From Pseudomonas marginalis (GTDB taxonomy: Bacteria > Pseudomonadota > Gammaproteobacteria > Pseudomonadales > Pseudomonadaceae), in assembly GCF_900105325.1 (NCBI RefSeq), contig NZ_FNSU01000003.1, positions 2,170,001-2,234,000 of the forward strand: a stretch of 64,000 bases of DNA, given 5' to 3'. Within the stretch, counting starts at the first letter, position 1, and every line of letters starts with the position of its first letter. A model generated the notes under the pieces. It did not search any database and was not told where the DNA came from. It saw nothing but the letters and a program-made list of their open reading frames with translations. The position numbers were made by a program, and so were the translations under genes. Below are positions 35,863 through 46,376 of the stretch, piece by piece.

Positions 35863-37194
35863 ATGAGCCGTCAACTGAAACTCGGCGCCTTTCTCATGGC
35901 CACCGGGCACCATGTCGCCGCCTGGCGCCACCCGGACGTGCCGGCGGATGCCGGGCTGGATTTCGCCCAGTACAAACACCTGGCGCGGGTGGCCGAAGCG
36001 GCGAAGTTCGATGCGCTGTTCGTGGCCGACAGCATCGCCGCCGCCACCGGCACGATCGCCAGCCATATGGCGCGCTCGGACCATTTCGAGCCGCTCACCC
36101 TGCTCTCGGCGCTGAGTGCGGTGACCGATAACATCGGCCTGATCGCCACGGCGACCACCAGCTACAACGAGCCCTACCATGTGGCGCGCAAGTTCGCTTC
36201 GCTGGATCACCTGTCCGGCGGGCGCGCGGGCTGGAACCTGGTGACCTCGGACAACGCCGCCGAAGCGCAGAATTTTGGCCGCGACGAACACCTTGGCCAT
36301 GGCGAACGCTATAGCCGCGCCAAGGAGTTTCATCAGGTGGTGACCGGGCTGTGGGACAGCTGGGAAGACGATGCCTTTGTGCGCGACAAGGCCAGCGGCA
36401 ACTATTACGACCCGGCGAAGCTGCATGTGCTGGACCATGTGGGCGAACACTTCCGAGTCAAGGGTCCGCTGAATGTGGCGCGCTCGCCCCAGGGCCAGCC
36501 GGTGATCGTGCAGGCCGGCTCGTCCGAAGCCGGCCGTGAGCTGGCCGCGCAGACCGCCGAGGTGGTGTTTACCGCACAGACCTCGCTGGCCAATGCCCAG
36601 GCGTTTTATGCCGACCTCAAGGGCCGCTTGAGCCGGTACGGGCGCGGGCCGGACTCGCTGAAAATCATGCCCGGTGTGTTTGTGGTGGTCGGGGCGACCG
36701 AGGCCGAGGCCCAGGCCAAATTCGAGGCATTCCAGGATCTCGTCGAACCTGAGGTGGGCGTCGCGTTGCTGGGGCGCATGCTGGGCAATTTCGACCTGTC
36801 CGGCTACCCGCTGGACGGGCCGTTGCCGGCGCTGCCGTTGACCGACAGCGGACAACGCAGTCGCCAGCAACTGCTGAGTGACTTGGCCAATCGTGAGCAA
36901 CTGACCCTCGCGCAATTGGGTCGGCGAATTGCCGGTGGCCGTGGGCATTACAGCCTGATCGGCACGCCCGCACAGATTGCCGATGAGCTGCAACGCTGGT
37001 TCGAAAACGGCGCGGCCGATGGCTTCAATATCCTGGTGCCGCACTTGCCGGGTGGGTTGGAAGACGTCGCGCAATGGGTGGTACCCGAGCTGCAGCAGCG
37101 CGGCCTGTTTCGCACTGAATACAGCGGTTCCACCTTGCGCGAAAACCTCGGCCTGGCGCGCCCGGCCCATCGATTTACAGAGGGTAAAGCATGA
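35863..37194 (+). CDS. NtaA/SnaA/DszA-family FMN-dependent monooxygenase
   Basis: A 443-residue bacterial luciferase-like monooxygenase from ATG 35863, right after the receptor stop; upstream residues in the same frame are out of context. Recognisable family segments are LKLGAFLMATGHHVAAWRHP near the N-terminus, SLDHLSGGRAGWNLVTSDN near 109-127 and VQAGSSEAGRELAAQTAEVV near 212-231. The family uses reduced FMN from a partner reductase and oxygen to cleave C-N or C-S bonds in compounds such as nitrilotriacetate or sulfones. No partner reductase is encoded next to it. Its stop overlaps the next start (ATGA). Confidence 0.9.
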   Translation: MSRQLKLGAFLMATGHHVAAWRHPDVPADAGLDFAQYKHLARVAEAAKFDALFVADSIAAATGTIASHMARSDHFEPLTLLSALSAVTDNIGLIATATTSYNEPYHVARKFASLDHLSGGRAGWNLVTSDNAAEAQNFGRDEHLGHGERYSRAKEFHQVVTGLWDSWEDDAFVRDKASGNYYDPAKLHVLDHVGEHFRVKGPLNVARSPQGQPVIVQAGSSEAGRELAAQTAEVVFTAQTSLANAQAFYADLKGRLSRYGRGPDSLKIMPGVFVVVGATEAEAQAKFEAFQDLVEPEVGVALLGRMLGNFDLSGYPLDGPLPALPLTDSGQRSRQQLLSDLANREQLTLAQLGRRIAGGRGHYSLIGTPAQIADELQRWFENGAADGFNILVPHLPGGLEDVAQWVVPELQQRGLFRTEYSGSTLRENLGLARPAHRFTEGKA

Positions 37195-38123
37195 AGTTTC
37201 CAGCACTGCTCCTGGCCTTGCTGGCGGTGACGCAAACCACCCTGGCCGCCGACCCCGCCACCTTGCGTATCGGCTACCAAAAAGGCTCCATCGCGCTGGT
37301 CCTCGCCAAGCAACATGACCTGCTGGAAAAGCGTTTCCCGAAGACGGAGGTGAAGTGGATCGAGTTCCCCGCCGGCCCGCAGATGCTTGAAGCGCTGAAC
37401 GTGGGGGCACTGGATGTGGGTTCCACCGGCGACATCCCGCCGCTGTTCGCCCAAGCCGCCGGGGCCGACCTGGTCTACATCGGCGCCGAACCGCCCAAGC
37501 CGAGCGCCGAGACGATCCTGGTGCGCAACGATAGCCCGCTGCATTCGGTGGCGGACCTCAAGGGCAAGAAAGTGGCGTTCCAGAAGGGTTCCAGCTCCCA
37601 CAACCTGATCCTGCGCGCGCTGAACAACGCCGGCCTGAGCTACAAGGACATCCAACCGGTGTACCTGCCCCCGGCCGATGCGCGAGCGGCGTTCGAACAA
37701 GGCAGCGTCGATGCCTGGGCGATTTGGGAACCCTACTCGTCACTCGCCTTGAGCCAGAGCCCCAGCCATGTGCTGGCCAATGGCGAAGGATTGGGCCTCT
37801 CTGGACCGGTGTACAGCGCGCGGCGCGAGTATGCGCGGGACAATGGGGCCTTTATCCATGACCTGCTCGACGAGCTCACCGCCGCCGAAGCCCTTACCCG
37901 CAGCCAGCGCGAAGACAGTTTGAAAGTACTGACCGAGTTCATGGGCCTGCCCGCCGACGTGGTTGCACGCTACATGGACAACCGCCCGCCTTCGCCGATT
38001 TTGCCGATTGATGACAAGATTATTGAGGCGCAGCAGGCGACGGCGGATCTGTTTTTCCAGAATAGGTTGTTGCCCAAGGCCATCGAAGTGAAGAAGGCCG
38101 TGTGGAGTTCCAAAGCCGACTGA
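37191..38123 (+). CDS. SsuA-like aliphatic sulfonate/organosulfur substrate-binding protein
   Basis: A 310-residue periplasmic binding protein, signal peptide to about residue 19 (TTLAA). The family segments are LRIGYQKGSIALVLAK near 23-38, EFPAGPQMLEALNVGALDVG and DAWAIWEPY, as in SsuA/TauA-type proteins. It is translationally coupled to the monooxygenase. No permease or ATPase follows; a strong inverted repeat does. It must use a transporter encoded elsewhere, or the set has been reduced. Confidence 0.88.
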   Translation: MKFPALLLALLAVTQTTLAADPATLRIGYQKGSIALVLAKQHDLLEKRFPKTEVKWIEFPAGPQMLEALNVGALDVGSTGDIPPLFAQAAGADLVYIGAEPPKPSAETILVRNDSPLHSVADLKGKKVAFQKGSSSHNLILRALNNAGLSYKDIQPVYLPPADARAAFEQGSVDAWAIWEPYSSLALSQSPSHVLANGEGLGLSGPVYSARREYARDNGAFIHDLLDELTAAEALTRSQREDSLKVLTEFMGLPADVVARYMDNRPPSPILPIDDKIIEAQQATADLFFQNRLLPKAIEVKKAVWSSKAD

Positions 38124-38130
38124 GATCCTA

Positions 38131-38221
38131 ATGTGGGAGGGGGCTTGCTCCCGATGGCGGTGGGTCAGTCAATGCATGAGGTGACTGACCCACTGCTATC
38201 GGGAGCAAGCCCCCTCCCACA
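38131..38221. repeat. Long inverted repeat between convergent genes
   Basis: The left arm ATGTGGGAGGGGGCTTGCTC continues as CCGATGGC GGTGGGTCAGTCA; the right arm is its close inverse (TGACTGACCCACTGCTATCG continuing GGAGCAAGCC CCCTCCCACAT), followed by TTTTTT. It lies between convergent genes and probably ends the plus-strand cluster; the shape is also that of a mobile intergenic repeat. Confidence 0.85.
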
Positions 38222-38234
38222 TTTTTTGACCGAG

Positions 38235-39026
38235 TCAGGCTTGGGCTCGGGTGCTTTTTTCGATCAGGCACATGGGGGTGCCGGCCACCGGTTCGCTCAT
38301 GATCTGCACCTGCACCTCAAACACCTGGCGCATCAATTCGGCACTGATCACCTGTGCCGGCGCGCCATCGGCCACCAGCTTGCCGGCGTGCATCACCGCC
38401 AGGTGGTCGGCGTAGCGGCAGGCCTGGTTGATGTCGTGGAGCACGGTGATCACGGTCTTGCCTTCGGCGGCCAGTTCGCCCATCAGGTCGAGCAGTTCGA
38501 CCTGGTGGCTGATGTCGAGGTAGGTGGTGGGTTCGTCGAGCAGCACCACGGGGGCATTCTGTGCCAGGACCATGGCCAGCCAGGCGCGTTGACGCTGGCC
38601 GCCGGACAGGTCCGCCAGGGCGCGGTCGGCCAGGTTGTCGAGCTCCAGGCGTTGCATGGCTTGGGTCACATGGGCCCGGTCATTGCCGCTCAGGCGTCCC
38701 CACAACGAGTTGTGCGGGCTGCGGCCGTAGGCGACCAACTGGCGCACGCTGACGCCTTCGGGCACCGGCAGCACTTGGGGCAGGAATGCAATGTGCCGGG
38801 CCAGTTGGCGGGCGGACAGGCTGGCGTAGGCCTGGCCATCCAGGCTCAGCTCACCTTGCGTGGGCTTGAGGATGCGCGCAAACGCCTTGAGCAAGGTGGA
38901 CTTGCCGCAGCCATTGGGGCCGATTAACGCGGTGACTTTTCCCGTCGGCGGCGTAAACGACAGCCTCTGCACGATGGGTGTGGCGCCGTAGCCGATATCC
39001 AGCGCGCGTGCTTGAAGAATACTCAT
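38235..39026 (-). CDS. fecE: Iron-chelate ABC transporter ATP-binding protein (FecE-like)
   Basis: A 263-residue ATPase. ATG 39026 is chosen: it follows the fecD stop by 4 bases and starts the conserved sequence (MSILQARALDIGYG). Walker A is GPNGCGKST, the signature LSGGQRQRAWLAMVLAQN, Walker B VVLLDEPTTYLDI, and the C-terminus has PMCLIEK. These closely match E. coli FecE as I recall it. It drives import of a ferric chelate across the inner membrane. Confidence 0.9.
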   Translation of the reverse strand: MSILQARALDIGYGATPIVQRLSFTPPTGKVTALIGPNGCGKSTLLKAFARILKPTQGELSLDGQAYASLSARQLARHIAFLPQVLPVPEGVSVRQLVAYGRSPHNSLWGRLSGNDRAHVTQAMQRLELDNLADRALADLSGGQRQRAWLAMVLAQNAPVVLLDEPTTYLDISHQVELLDLMGELAAEGKTVITVLHDINQACRYADHLAVMHAGKLVADGAPAQVISAELMRQVFEVQVQIMSEPVAGTPMCLIEKSTRAQA

Positions 39027-39030
39027 GTCA

Positions 39031-39995
<965 letters not shown>

Positions 39996-39999
<4 letters not shown>

Positions 40000-40985
40000 A
40001 GGGCACGCCTGGCGAGAAAGAGGAAGAATGGTGCACCAATCAGTGCCGTGACCACCCCGGCCGGGGTTTCCACCGGGAACGCCACGGCGCGGCTGAGCAG
40101 GTCGGCACCCAGCACGATCACTGCGCCCAAGGCGGCACTGAGTGGGATCAGCCAGCGGTAGTCATTACCGAGAAACTGGCGAAGGATATTCGGCGCGATC
40201 AACCCGACAAAGCCGATGGGCCCGACCGCGCAGACACTCGCCCCCACCAGCAACAGGCTGGCGACGAACACCTGCAAACGCAGGCTGGCAATGCCCACGC
40301 CCAACGAGCGCGCGGCGTCTTCGCCAAGGTTGATCAGGTTCAAGCGCGGCGCACACCACAGCGCCCACAGGCCGCCGATCAAGGTGCACGGCCAGAGCAA
40401 TTGCACCTGGGCCGCACCGACGTTGGCCAGGGAACCGGCCAGCCAATTGAGCACGCTTTGCGCCTGGGCCTCGACCAGGATCACCGTGAGCCGGGTCAAG
40501 GCAGCACACAACGCGGCGACGGCCACCCCGGCCAACACCAGGCGACCTTGGGCCGTGGCCGGCGACCAGACGCCACCGAGGCTGAACACTGTGATCCAGG
40601 CCAGTGCGCCGCCCAGGCAGGTCATCAGCAAGGCAGCGCCGGCAAACGGCGGTGCGACCAACCCGGTGGAAAACAACGCGAGCCCCAACGCCGCGCCTGC
40701 CGTCACGCCGAACAGCGACGGCGATGCCAGACGGTTGCGGGTGATGCCCTGCATCAGCGCCCCGGCCAGGCCCAGGCAGGCGCCCACCAATGCCGCGCAC
40801 ACCGCACGCGGCACGCGCAACTGGGCGACGATATAGGCCATATTGCCGCCCACGCTGCCCTGATGCACCAGCCCATTCCAGGCGTCGGCCGCCGTGAGAG
40901 TGAACGGCGACCAGCTGTACAACGACAGCCAGAACAACACGGCACCCAGCACCACGATGCCGGCTGCGGCCAAACCACGGCCCAT
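39996..40985 (-). CDS. fecC: Iron-chelate ABC transporter permease (FecC-like)
   Basis: A 329-residue permease of the BtuC/FecCD family. Signatures are RVPRAVCAALVGACLGLAGA near 53-72, NRLASPSLFGVTAGAALGLA near 80-99 and GPIGFVGLIAPNILRQFLG near 236-254. It starts 2 bases after the stop of the binding protein gene and is coupled to fecD. The order B-C-D-E equals that of the E. coli fec operon. Confidence 0.91.
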
Positions 40986-40987
40986 GC

Positions 40988-41908
40988 TTATTGGCTCAGT
41001 ACGGCTTTGCCGCCCTTGAGGATCGCCAGGGCGTCCTCGGCGATCTGCTCCGAGGCCAACACACCACGGTTGCGCGCCCAGCTGTCACCGTCCACTTCGG
41101 CCACCTGCTGGTTGCGCACCGCGCCCAACACTTGCCACAGCGGCTGCTTGCTCCAGCTGTCGACGATGCTCGGGCGGCGGTAATGGCCGACCAGCAGCCA
41201 ACCCGGATCGAGGGCGAGCAGTTGTTCGAGGCTAACGAATTCGGTCGGCGCGGCGTTGGCGCGCACCGACGGCACTTTCAGGCCGATGGCTTGCAGCACG
41301 CTGCCGGCGTAGGAGTCCGGGCCGTGCACGGAGAAGCTGTCTTCACGGGCGACACCGAACAACACGCTGGCACCGGCGGGGATCTGCTGGGCGATTTTCT
41401 TCAGGTTTTCGCGGTTTTGTGCGATGCGGGCTTCCATCTGCGGGCTTTTGCCCAAGGCCTTGCCGATCAGCTCAGCGGACTTGAGGCTGCCCTCGTAATC
41501 CTCACCGCGCGACGGCAGCAACAGGGTTGGCGCAATACTCGCCAAGTCGCTGTACAGCGCCTGGTGGCGGTTGAGGTCGGCCACGATCAGGTCCGGCTTG
41601 AGCCGCGCGATTTCCTCGATGCTCGGTTGCGAGCGCAGGCCCACGGATTTCCACTGGCCGATGGCCTGACGCACGCGCGGCAGAACGCGCTTGGCGTCGC
41701 CATCATCGGCGGCGCCGACGGGGGTGACGTCCACGGCGGCGAGGCTGTCGAGAAAAGAGAACTCCAACACCACCACACGCTTGGGCGCATCGGGCAGATG
41801 CACCGCGTGCTGGCCGTCATTGAGGTCGATGGGGGCAGCGCTCAGCAGGCTGGAAGAGAACGCCAGCAGGCAGGCGGCAAGGGTGGGGATGGAGCGCAGC
41901 AATCGCAT
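40988..41908 (-). CDS. fecB: Iron-chelate periplasmic binding protein (FecB-like)
   Basis: A 306-residue binding protein. Signal peptide to about residue 24 (LLSAA). The mature part resembles FecB closely: RVVVLEFSFLDSLAAVDVTP near 44-63, then DDGDAKRVLPRVR and LKPDLIVADLNRHQALY. FecB binds ferric dicitrate; here the partner receptor looks like a siderophore receptor, so the ligand could differ. First gene of the four-gene ABC operon, with a possible Fur site 80 bases upstream. Confidence 0.9.
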   Translation of the reverse strand: MRLLRSIPTLAACLLAFSSSLLSAAPIDLNDGQHAVHLPDAPKRVVVLEFSFLDSLAAVDVTPVGAADDGDAKRVLPRVRQAIGQWKSVGLRSQPSIEEIARLKPDLIVADLNRHQALYSDLASIAPTLLLPSRGEDYEGSLKSAELIGKALGKSPQMEARIAQNRENLKKIAQQIPAGASVLFGVAREDSFSVHGPDSYAGSVLQAIGLKVPSVRANAAPTEFVSLEQLLALDPGWLLVGHYRRPSIVDSWSKQPLWQVLGAVRNQQVAEVDGDSWARNRGVLASEQIAEDALAILKGGKAVLSQ

Positions 41909-41990
41909 GGAGGTACCTCGGCGTTAAAACACCCCAACTGGACGGGCTGGGGAAAACGGCGGGTACTATTCCATATCGGGGCGACGTGAT

Positions 41991-42009
41991 CAAAAAACAT
42001 TCTCATTTG
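41991..42009 (-). promoter_or_regulatory. Possible Fur box upstream of the fec-type operon
   Basis: On the minus strand the sequence ACAAATGAGAATGTTTTTTG resembles a degenerate Fur box (AATGAGAAT half-site). It lies about 80 bases ahead of the binding protein start, where an iron-responsive promoter would be expected. The right half matches poorly, so this is tentative. Confidence 0.35.
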
Positions 42010-42204
42010 TGGGAGGGGGCAAGCCCTAATGCCAGTCAGTTAAGGCTTTTTGTAGGAGCGAGCTTGCTCGCGAAAAACTCACAGGCGCCGCGTTCATTCA
42101 GGAAGCACGCGTTATCGTTGACGTTTTTCGCGAGCAAGCTCGCTCCTACAGGAGGCGATGTACGCTTAACTGACTGGCATTAGGGCAAGCCCCCTCCCAC
42201 ATTT
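42009..42204. repeat. Composite nested palindromic repeat, copy 2 (inverted relative to copy 1)
   Basis: Outer arms TGTGGGAGGGGGCAAGCCCT at 42009 and the inverse ending CCCCCTCCCACA; second-level arms AATGCCAGTCAGTTAAG / TTAACTGACTGGCATT; inner REP cores at about 42051-42075 and 42124-42150. It is nearly the reverse complement of 16361-16543, apart from a short segment (about 20 bases) missing in copy 1. It lies between the fec operon and its receptor gene. Confidence 0.9.
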
Positions 42205-42215
42205 TTAATCCGCGT

Positions 42216-44621
42216 CTAAAAGTCGACCGTGGCAGACAGCAGGTAGGTGCGCGGGGTCGACAAGGTCAGCCCCGGCTCGCTGTCATCCGACGCGCCGGCC
42301 GAACTCCAATAGCGCTTGTCGGCGACGTTCTCCACATTCGCCCGCAGGGTGATGTGTTTGTCATCGACCTTGAAGGCGTAGCGGGCGCCGACGTCGATAC
42401 GGTTCCAGGCGTCGATTTCCTTGACGTTGGACTGGTCCAGGTATTGGGAACTGGAGTGGATGCCCCGGCTGGTCAGGGTCAGGCCTTCGAGGGTCGGTAC
42501 GTCCCACTCGGCACCGAGGTTGACGTTGTACTTGGGCGTGGCCGGCGCGCGGTTGCCGTCCCAGGCGCCATTGGTGGTGTCCTTCAATTTGCTGTCGATG
42601 TACATCACGCCGCCGAGCAGGCGCACGCCCTTGAGGGGTTCGCCGAACACGCTCAGCTCCGCACCGGTGTTCTGGCGTTTGCCATTGGGACCGAACAGCC
42701 GCGACGTGGCGTTGGTCTCGTAGGCCGGTTGCTTGATGCGGAACACCGCGGCGGTCACGGCGAAGGCGCCAGCGTCGTACTTGGCGCCCACTTCCACCTG
42801 GCGGCTGATAAACGGCGGGAAGATCTGGTCTTCGTTGCGCGACGTGGACGGTGCGATCTTGCCCTGGCTCAACCCTTCCATGTAGTTGGCGTACAGCGAC
42901 AGTTTGTCGGTGGCTTTGAACAGCAGGCCACCCGAAGGCGAGATCTTTTCTTCGTCGTAGTTGGTCTTGCCTTTGATGCCGTCGCTCCAATCGTCCACGA
43001 TCACGCGCTGCCAGCGCGCACCGAGGGTGAGCAACAGGCGGTCATCGAAGAAACCCAGGGTGTCGGACAAGGCCACGCCACTGAACGTGTTCTCGGTATA
43101 AACCTTCGCATCCTGGCGCGTGGCCACCGACGGCGTCGGGGTTTGCACGGGGTTGTAGAGATTGCTCGATGCGTTCGCATAACGCGCACCGCCGTTGGTG
43201 AAGTCCATATAGAAGTAGCTGGCGGCCAGGTTGACCTCATGGCTCACCGGCCCGGTGTGGAACCAGTTACGCACGCCGGCCGTGGCGGTGCGGACGTTTT
43301 CATCGCGGGTGAAGTCCCGAGGCTGCACGGTGAAATCACCGGCCGCATTGGTCACCGAAACAGCATGGCGCAGGAACTCATGGTTACTTTTACGCGCGCC
43401 GACACCGCCGTAGAGCATCACCGAATCGCTGAGGTCATATTCGGCATTCACCGTACCGAAGGTGTCCTTGGTGCGGGCCTTGCTCCAGGACTGCGCATAG
43501 TTGCGGCGCACATCGTTGGCGCTGGGCACCGGCGCGGCAGCCGCGACTTGCACACGCTCCTGCGGCGCATCGGTATCGCGCTCGGTGCGGCCGATATCGG
43601 TGGAAAGGCGCAGGCGCTCGCCACGAAAATCCAGGCCCAGCACGGCCATCTCACGGTCGACGCTCTGGTGGTCCCATTCGGTATCGCCGGACTGCTTCAC
43701 GCCGTTGAAGCGCAGGCCGAATTTGTTGTCTTCGCCGAAACGCCGGCCCACGTCCACCGCACCACCGGCCTGGCTGTCGGAGGCCCAGGTGCCGGTGAAC
43801 GAGGTGATGTCCTTGTCGGTGGCGCGCTTGGGCACCACGTTGATCCCGCCGCCCACGCTGCCGCGCGGCGAGATGCCGTTGATCAACTGGGTGGGGCCTT
43901 TGAAGATGTCGACGCGGTCGGCCATTTCCATGTCGATGGTGTAGGTCGGCAGCACGCCGTACAGGCCGTTGTACGACACATCACTGTTGAACAGGCTGAA
44001 ACCGCGAATGGTGAACTGCTCGTAACGCCCACCGGCCGGGTTGGTGGCGCGTACCGACGGGTCGCTGGCGATCAGGTCGCCGAGGGTGCGCGCCTGTTGG
44101 TTTTTCACCGCGTCCTGGGTGTAGGTGGTCATGCTGAACGGCGTTTCCATGAAGTCACGGGTGCCCAACAAGCCTTGCGAGCCACGCCGCGCCACCTGGC
44201 CACCGGCGTAGGTGTCGCCGTCGTACAGGCCGGTAGTACCGAGAATCGACGTGGGCGCCAGCTCCAGGCTGCCGCCCTCCGGCACCGGCACCAGCATGTA
44301 GGCCTGCTCCCCCATGGGCTGCAATTGCAGGCCGGAGCCTTGCAGCAAGCGGGCAAAGCCCTCTTCCACACCATATTCGCCGGATAAGCCGCTGCTGCTG
44401 CGCCCGCTGACCAGCGCCGGGTCCACCGACAGGTTGACCCCCGACAGCCCGGCAAAACGGGTCAACGCCGCACTCAGGCTGCCGGCCGGCACCTGGTAGC
44501 TGCGGCGCGCGGCGCTGTCTTCGGCATAGCTGACGGGGACGAACAAGGGGCTGGCGCTGAGGCTCAGCATCAGGCTCAGTTTGAGCAACGGGCGCAAGCG
44601 CAAGGGTTGGACTGCGGGCAT
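42216..44621 (-). CDS. TonB-dependent siderophore receptor with STN signalling domain
   Basis: An 801-residue receptor from ATG 44621; an in-frame TTG further upstream (44696) has no better support. Signal peptide to about residue 33 (VSYAED). Residues about 40-95 form the STN domain (YQVPAGSLSAALTRFAGLSG ... GLQLQPMGEQAYMLV), which normally contacts a FecR-type anti-sigma factor. A plug (about 130-260) and a siderophore-receptor barrel follow, ending LLSATVDF. It is upstream of the fec-type ABC genes in the same direction. No sigma/anti-sigma pair is within the window. Confidence 0.92.
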   Translation of the reverse strand: MPAVQPLRLRPLLKLSLMLSLSASPLFVPVSYAEDSAARRSYQVPAGSLSAALTRFAGLSGVNLSVDPALVSGRSSSGLSGEYGVEEGFARLLQGSGLQLQPMGEQAYMLVPVPEGGSLELAPTSILGTTGLYDGDTYAGGQVARRGSQGLLGTRDFMETPFSMTTYTQDAVKNQQARTLGDLIASDPSVRATNPAGGRYEQFTIRGFSLFNSDVSYNGLYGVLPTYTIDMEMADRVDIFKGPTQLINGISPRGSVGGGINVVPKRATDKDITSFTGTWASDSQAGGAVDVGRRFGEDNKFGLRFNGVKQSGDTEWDHQSVDREMAVLGLDFRGERLRLSTDIGRTERDTDAPQERVQVAAAAPVPSANDVRRNYAQSWSKARTKDTFGTVNAEYDLSDSVMLYGGVGARKSNHEFLRHAVSVTNAAGDFTVQPRDFTRDENVRTATAGVRNWFHTGPVSHEVNLAASYFYMDFTNGGARYANASSNLYNPVQTPTPSVATRQDAKVYTENTFSGVALSDTLGFFDDRLLLTLGARWQRVIVDDWSDGIKGKTNYDEEKISPSGGLLFKATDKLSLYANYMEGLSQGKIAPSTSRNEDQIFPPFISRQVEVGAKYDAGAFAVTAAVFRIKQPAYETNATSRLFGPNGKRQNTGAELSVFGEPLKGVRLLGGVMYIDSKLKDTTNGAWDGNRAPATPKYNVNLGAEWDVPTLEGLTLTSRGIHSSSQYLDQSNVKEIDAWNRIDVGARYAFKVDDKHITLRANVENVADKRYWSSAGASDDSEPGLTLSTPRTYLLSATVDF

Positions 44622-44743
44622 TGGAAGAAGCTCTCGATTTTGTTCACTTGCCTGGAATGACAGGCGAGGTGAAAAAAGGGGACAGGCTTCGACCAACTTT
44701 TTTCAAAATGGCAGGGCAATGGCGGCGCCATGCCCTGCTTTGG

Positions 44744-46354
44744 CTACCATACCGCGATATGGGAATCCGCACGCGGTTCGGTACCGCCGCACAGCACGCC
44801 GCTGACCGGGTCGCGCAGGATGATCTGCCCACGGCCGTAGTCGGTGAGGTCGCTGGCGATCTGCACCTGGTGACCACGCCGGGCCAGGGCATTGGCCAGG
44901 TCGCGGGAGGCGCCCTGCTCGATGCCGACCTTCATGTCGCCCAGCCATTGCCAGCGCGGCGCATCCAGTGCGGCCTGGGGGTTGAGGCCGAAGTCCACCA
45001 GGTTCATCACCATCTGTACGTGACCCTGGGGCTGCATGTAGCCGCCCATCACGCCGAACGGGCCAAGGGCCTGGCCGTCCTTGGTGAGGAAACCGGGGAT
45101 GATGGTGTGGAAGGTCTTCTTGCCTGCTGCCAGGCAGTTGGCGTGGGCCGGGTCGAGGCTGAATTCCTGCCCACGGTTCTGCAACGCAATGCCGCTGTCG
45201 GGCAACACCACGCCGGAGCCGAAGCCGTGGTAGTTGCTCTGGATGAACGAGACCATATTGCCTTCGGCGTCCGCCGTGGCCAGGTACACCGTGCCGCTGG
45301 CGTGCGGGTCACCGGGCTTGGGCGCCTGTGCCTGCTCGCCGATCTGGCTGCGACGGCGCGCGCTGTAGTCGTCGCTGAGCAGGTCGGCCACTGCCACGCG
45401 CATGTGCAGCGGGTCGGTGATGTAGTGCAGGCCGTCGCTGTAGGCGAGCTTCATGGCCTCGAGCTGGCGGTGCCAGGTCTGTTGGCTGTCGCGGTGATCG
45501 AAGGTGAAGCCTTCGAGGATGTTCAGCGCCATCAGCGCCACCAGGCCCTGGCCGCTCGGCGGGATTTCCCAGACGTCGACACCGCGATAATTGATGTGGA
45601 TCGGGTCCACCCACTGTGCGCGGTAGTCCTTGAGATCACTGGCGCGCAGGTAACCCCCGGTGGCCCGTGAGTGGGCGTCCAGGCGTGCGGCCAGGGCACC
45701 GCGATACAGGCTTTCGCAACGGCTGGCGGCCAGTTCTTCCAGGGTGCGCGCCTGGGCCGGGTTGCGGAAGATCTCGCCCGCTTGGGGTGCGCGCCCATCG
45801 ATGAGGAACGTGTCGAACCAGGCTTGCAGCACTTCATCGCGGTGCGGGCTGAATTCGTTCAAGGAGATCTGCCATTGGTGGGCAACCACCGGTGACAGCG
45901 GGAAACCCTCGCGGGCCAGGCGGATGGCCGGTTGCAGCAGCTCGTCAAACGCCAGCTTGCCGAAGCGTTGCGACAGCTCCGCCCAGGCCGATGGGCAGCC
46001 GGGCACGGTCACCGGGGTCCAGCCGTACAGCGGCATCCGATCGTGCCCGGCAGCCTTGACCGCCTCGACACTCAAGGCGCCCGGCGCGTGGCCATTGCCG
46101 TTCAGGCCATGCAACTGGCCCTTGCACCACACCAGGGCAAACGCATCGCCGCCCAGGCCGCAGCCGGTGGGCTCCACCACCGTGAGCGCGGCCGCCGTGG
46201 CGATGGCCGCGTCGATGGCGTTGCCGCCCTTTTGCATGATCTCGATACCGGCCTGGGCGGCCAGGGGCTGGGACGCGGCTACCATGCCACGACGGGCAAA
46301 TACGCTCTGGCGCTGCGACGGATAGGGGTACTCGTGGGCAGAAAATTTCAACAT
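44744..46354 (-). CDS. Gamma-glutamyltransferase family protein (cytoplasmic)
   Basis: A 536-residue Ntn-hydrolase of the gamma-glutamyltranspeptidase/cephalosporin acylase family. The large-subunit segment GGNAIDAAIATAAALTVVEP is near residues 43-62. The self-cleavage site is predicted before Thr355 in HASGTVYLATADAEGN, and GYMQPQGHVQMVMNL is the typical small-subunit segment. There is no signal peptide, unlike periplasmic GGT, so the enzyme should act in the cytoplasm on an imported gamma-glutamyl or other amide. Last gene of an ABC transporter operon (gap of 22 bases). Confidence 0.9.
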   Translation of the reverse strand: MLKFSAHEYPYPSQRQSVFARRGMVAASQPLAAQAGIEIMQKGGNAIDAAIATAAALTVVEPTGCGLGGDAFALVWCKGQLHGLNGNGHAPGALSVEAVKAAGHDRMPLYGWTPVTVPGCPSAWAELSQRFGKLAFDELLQPAIRLAREGFPLSPVVAHQWQISLNEFSPHRDEVLQAWFDTFLIDGRAPQAGEIFRNPAQARTLEELAASRCESLYRGALAARLDAHSRATGGYLRASDLKDYRAQWVDPIHINYRGVDVWEIPPSGQGLVALMALNILEGFTFDHRDSQQTWHRQLEAMKLAYSDGLHYITDPLHMRVAVADLLSDDYSARRRSQIGEQAQAPKPGDPHASGTVYLATADAEGNMVSFIQSNYHGFGSGVVLPDSGIALQNRGQEFSLDPAHANCLAAGKKTFHTIIPGFLTKDGQALGPFGVMGGYMQPQGHVQMVMNLVDFGLNPQAALDAPRWQWLGDMKVGIEQGASRDLANALARRGHQVQIASDLTDYGRGQIILRDPVSGVLCGGTEPRADSHIAVW

Positions 46355-46376
46355 GGCAAAGGCTCTTCAAAAAAAG

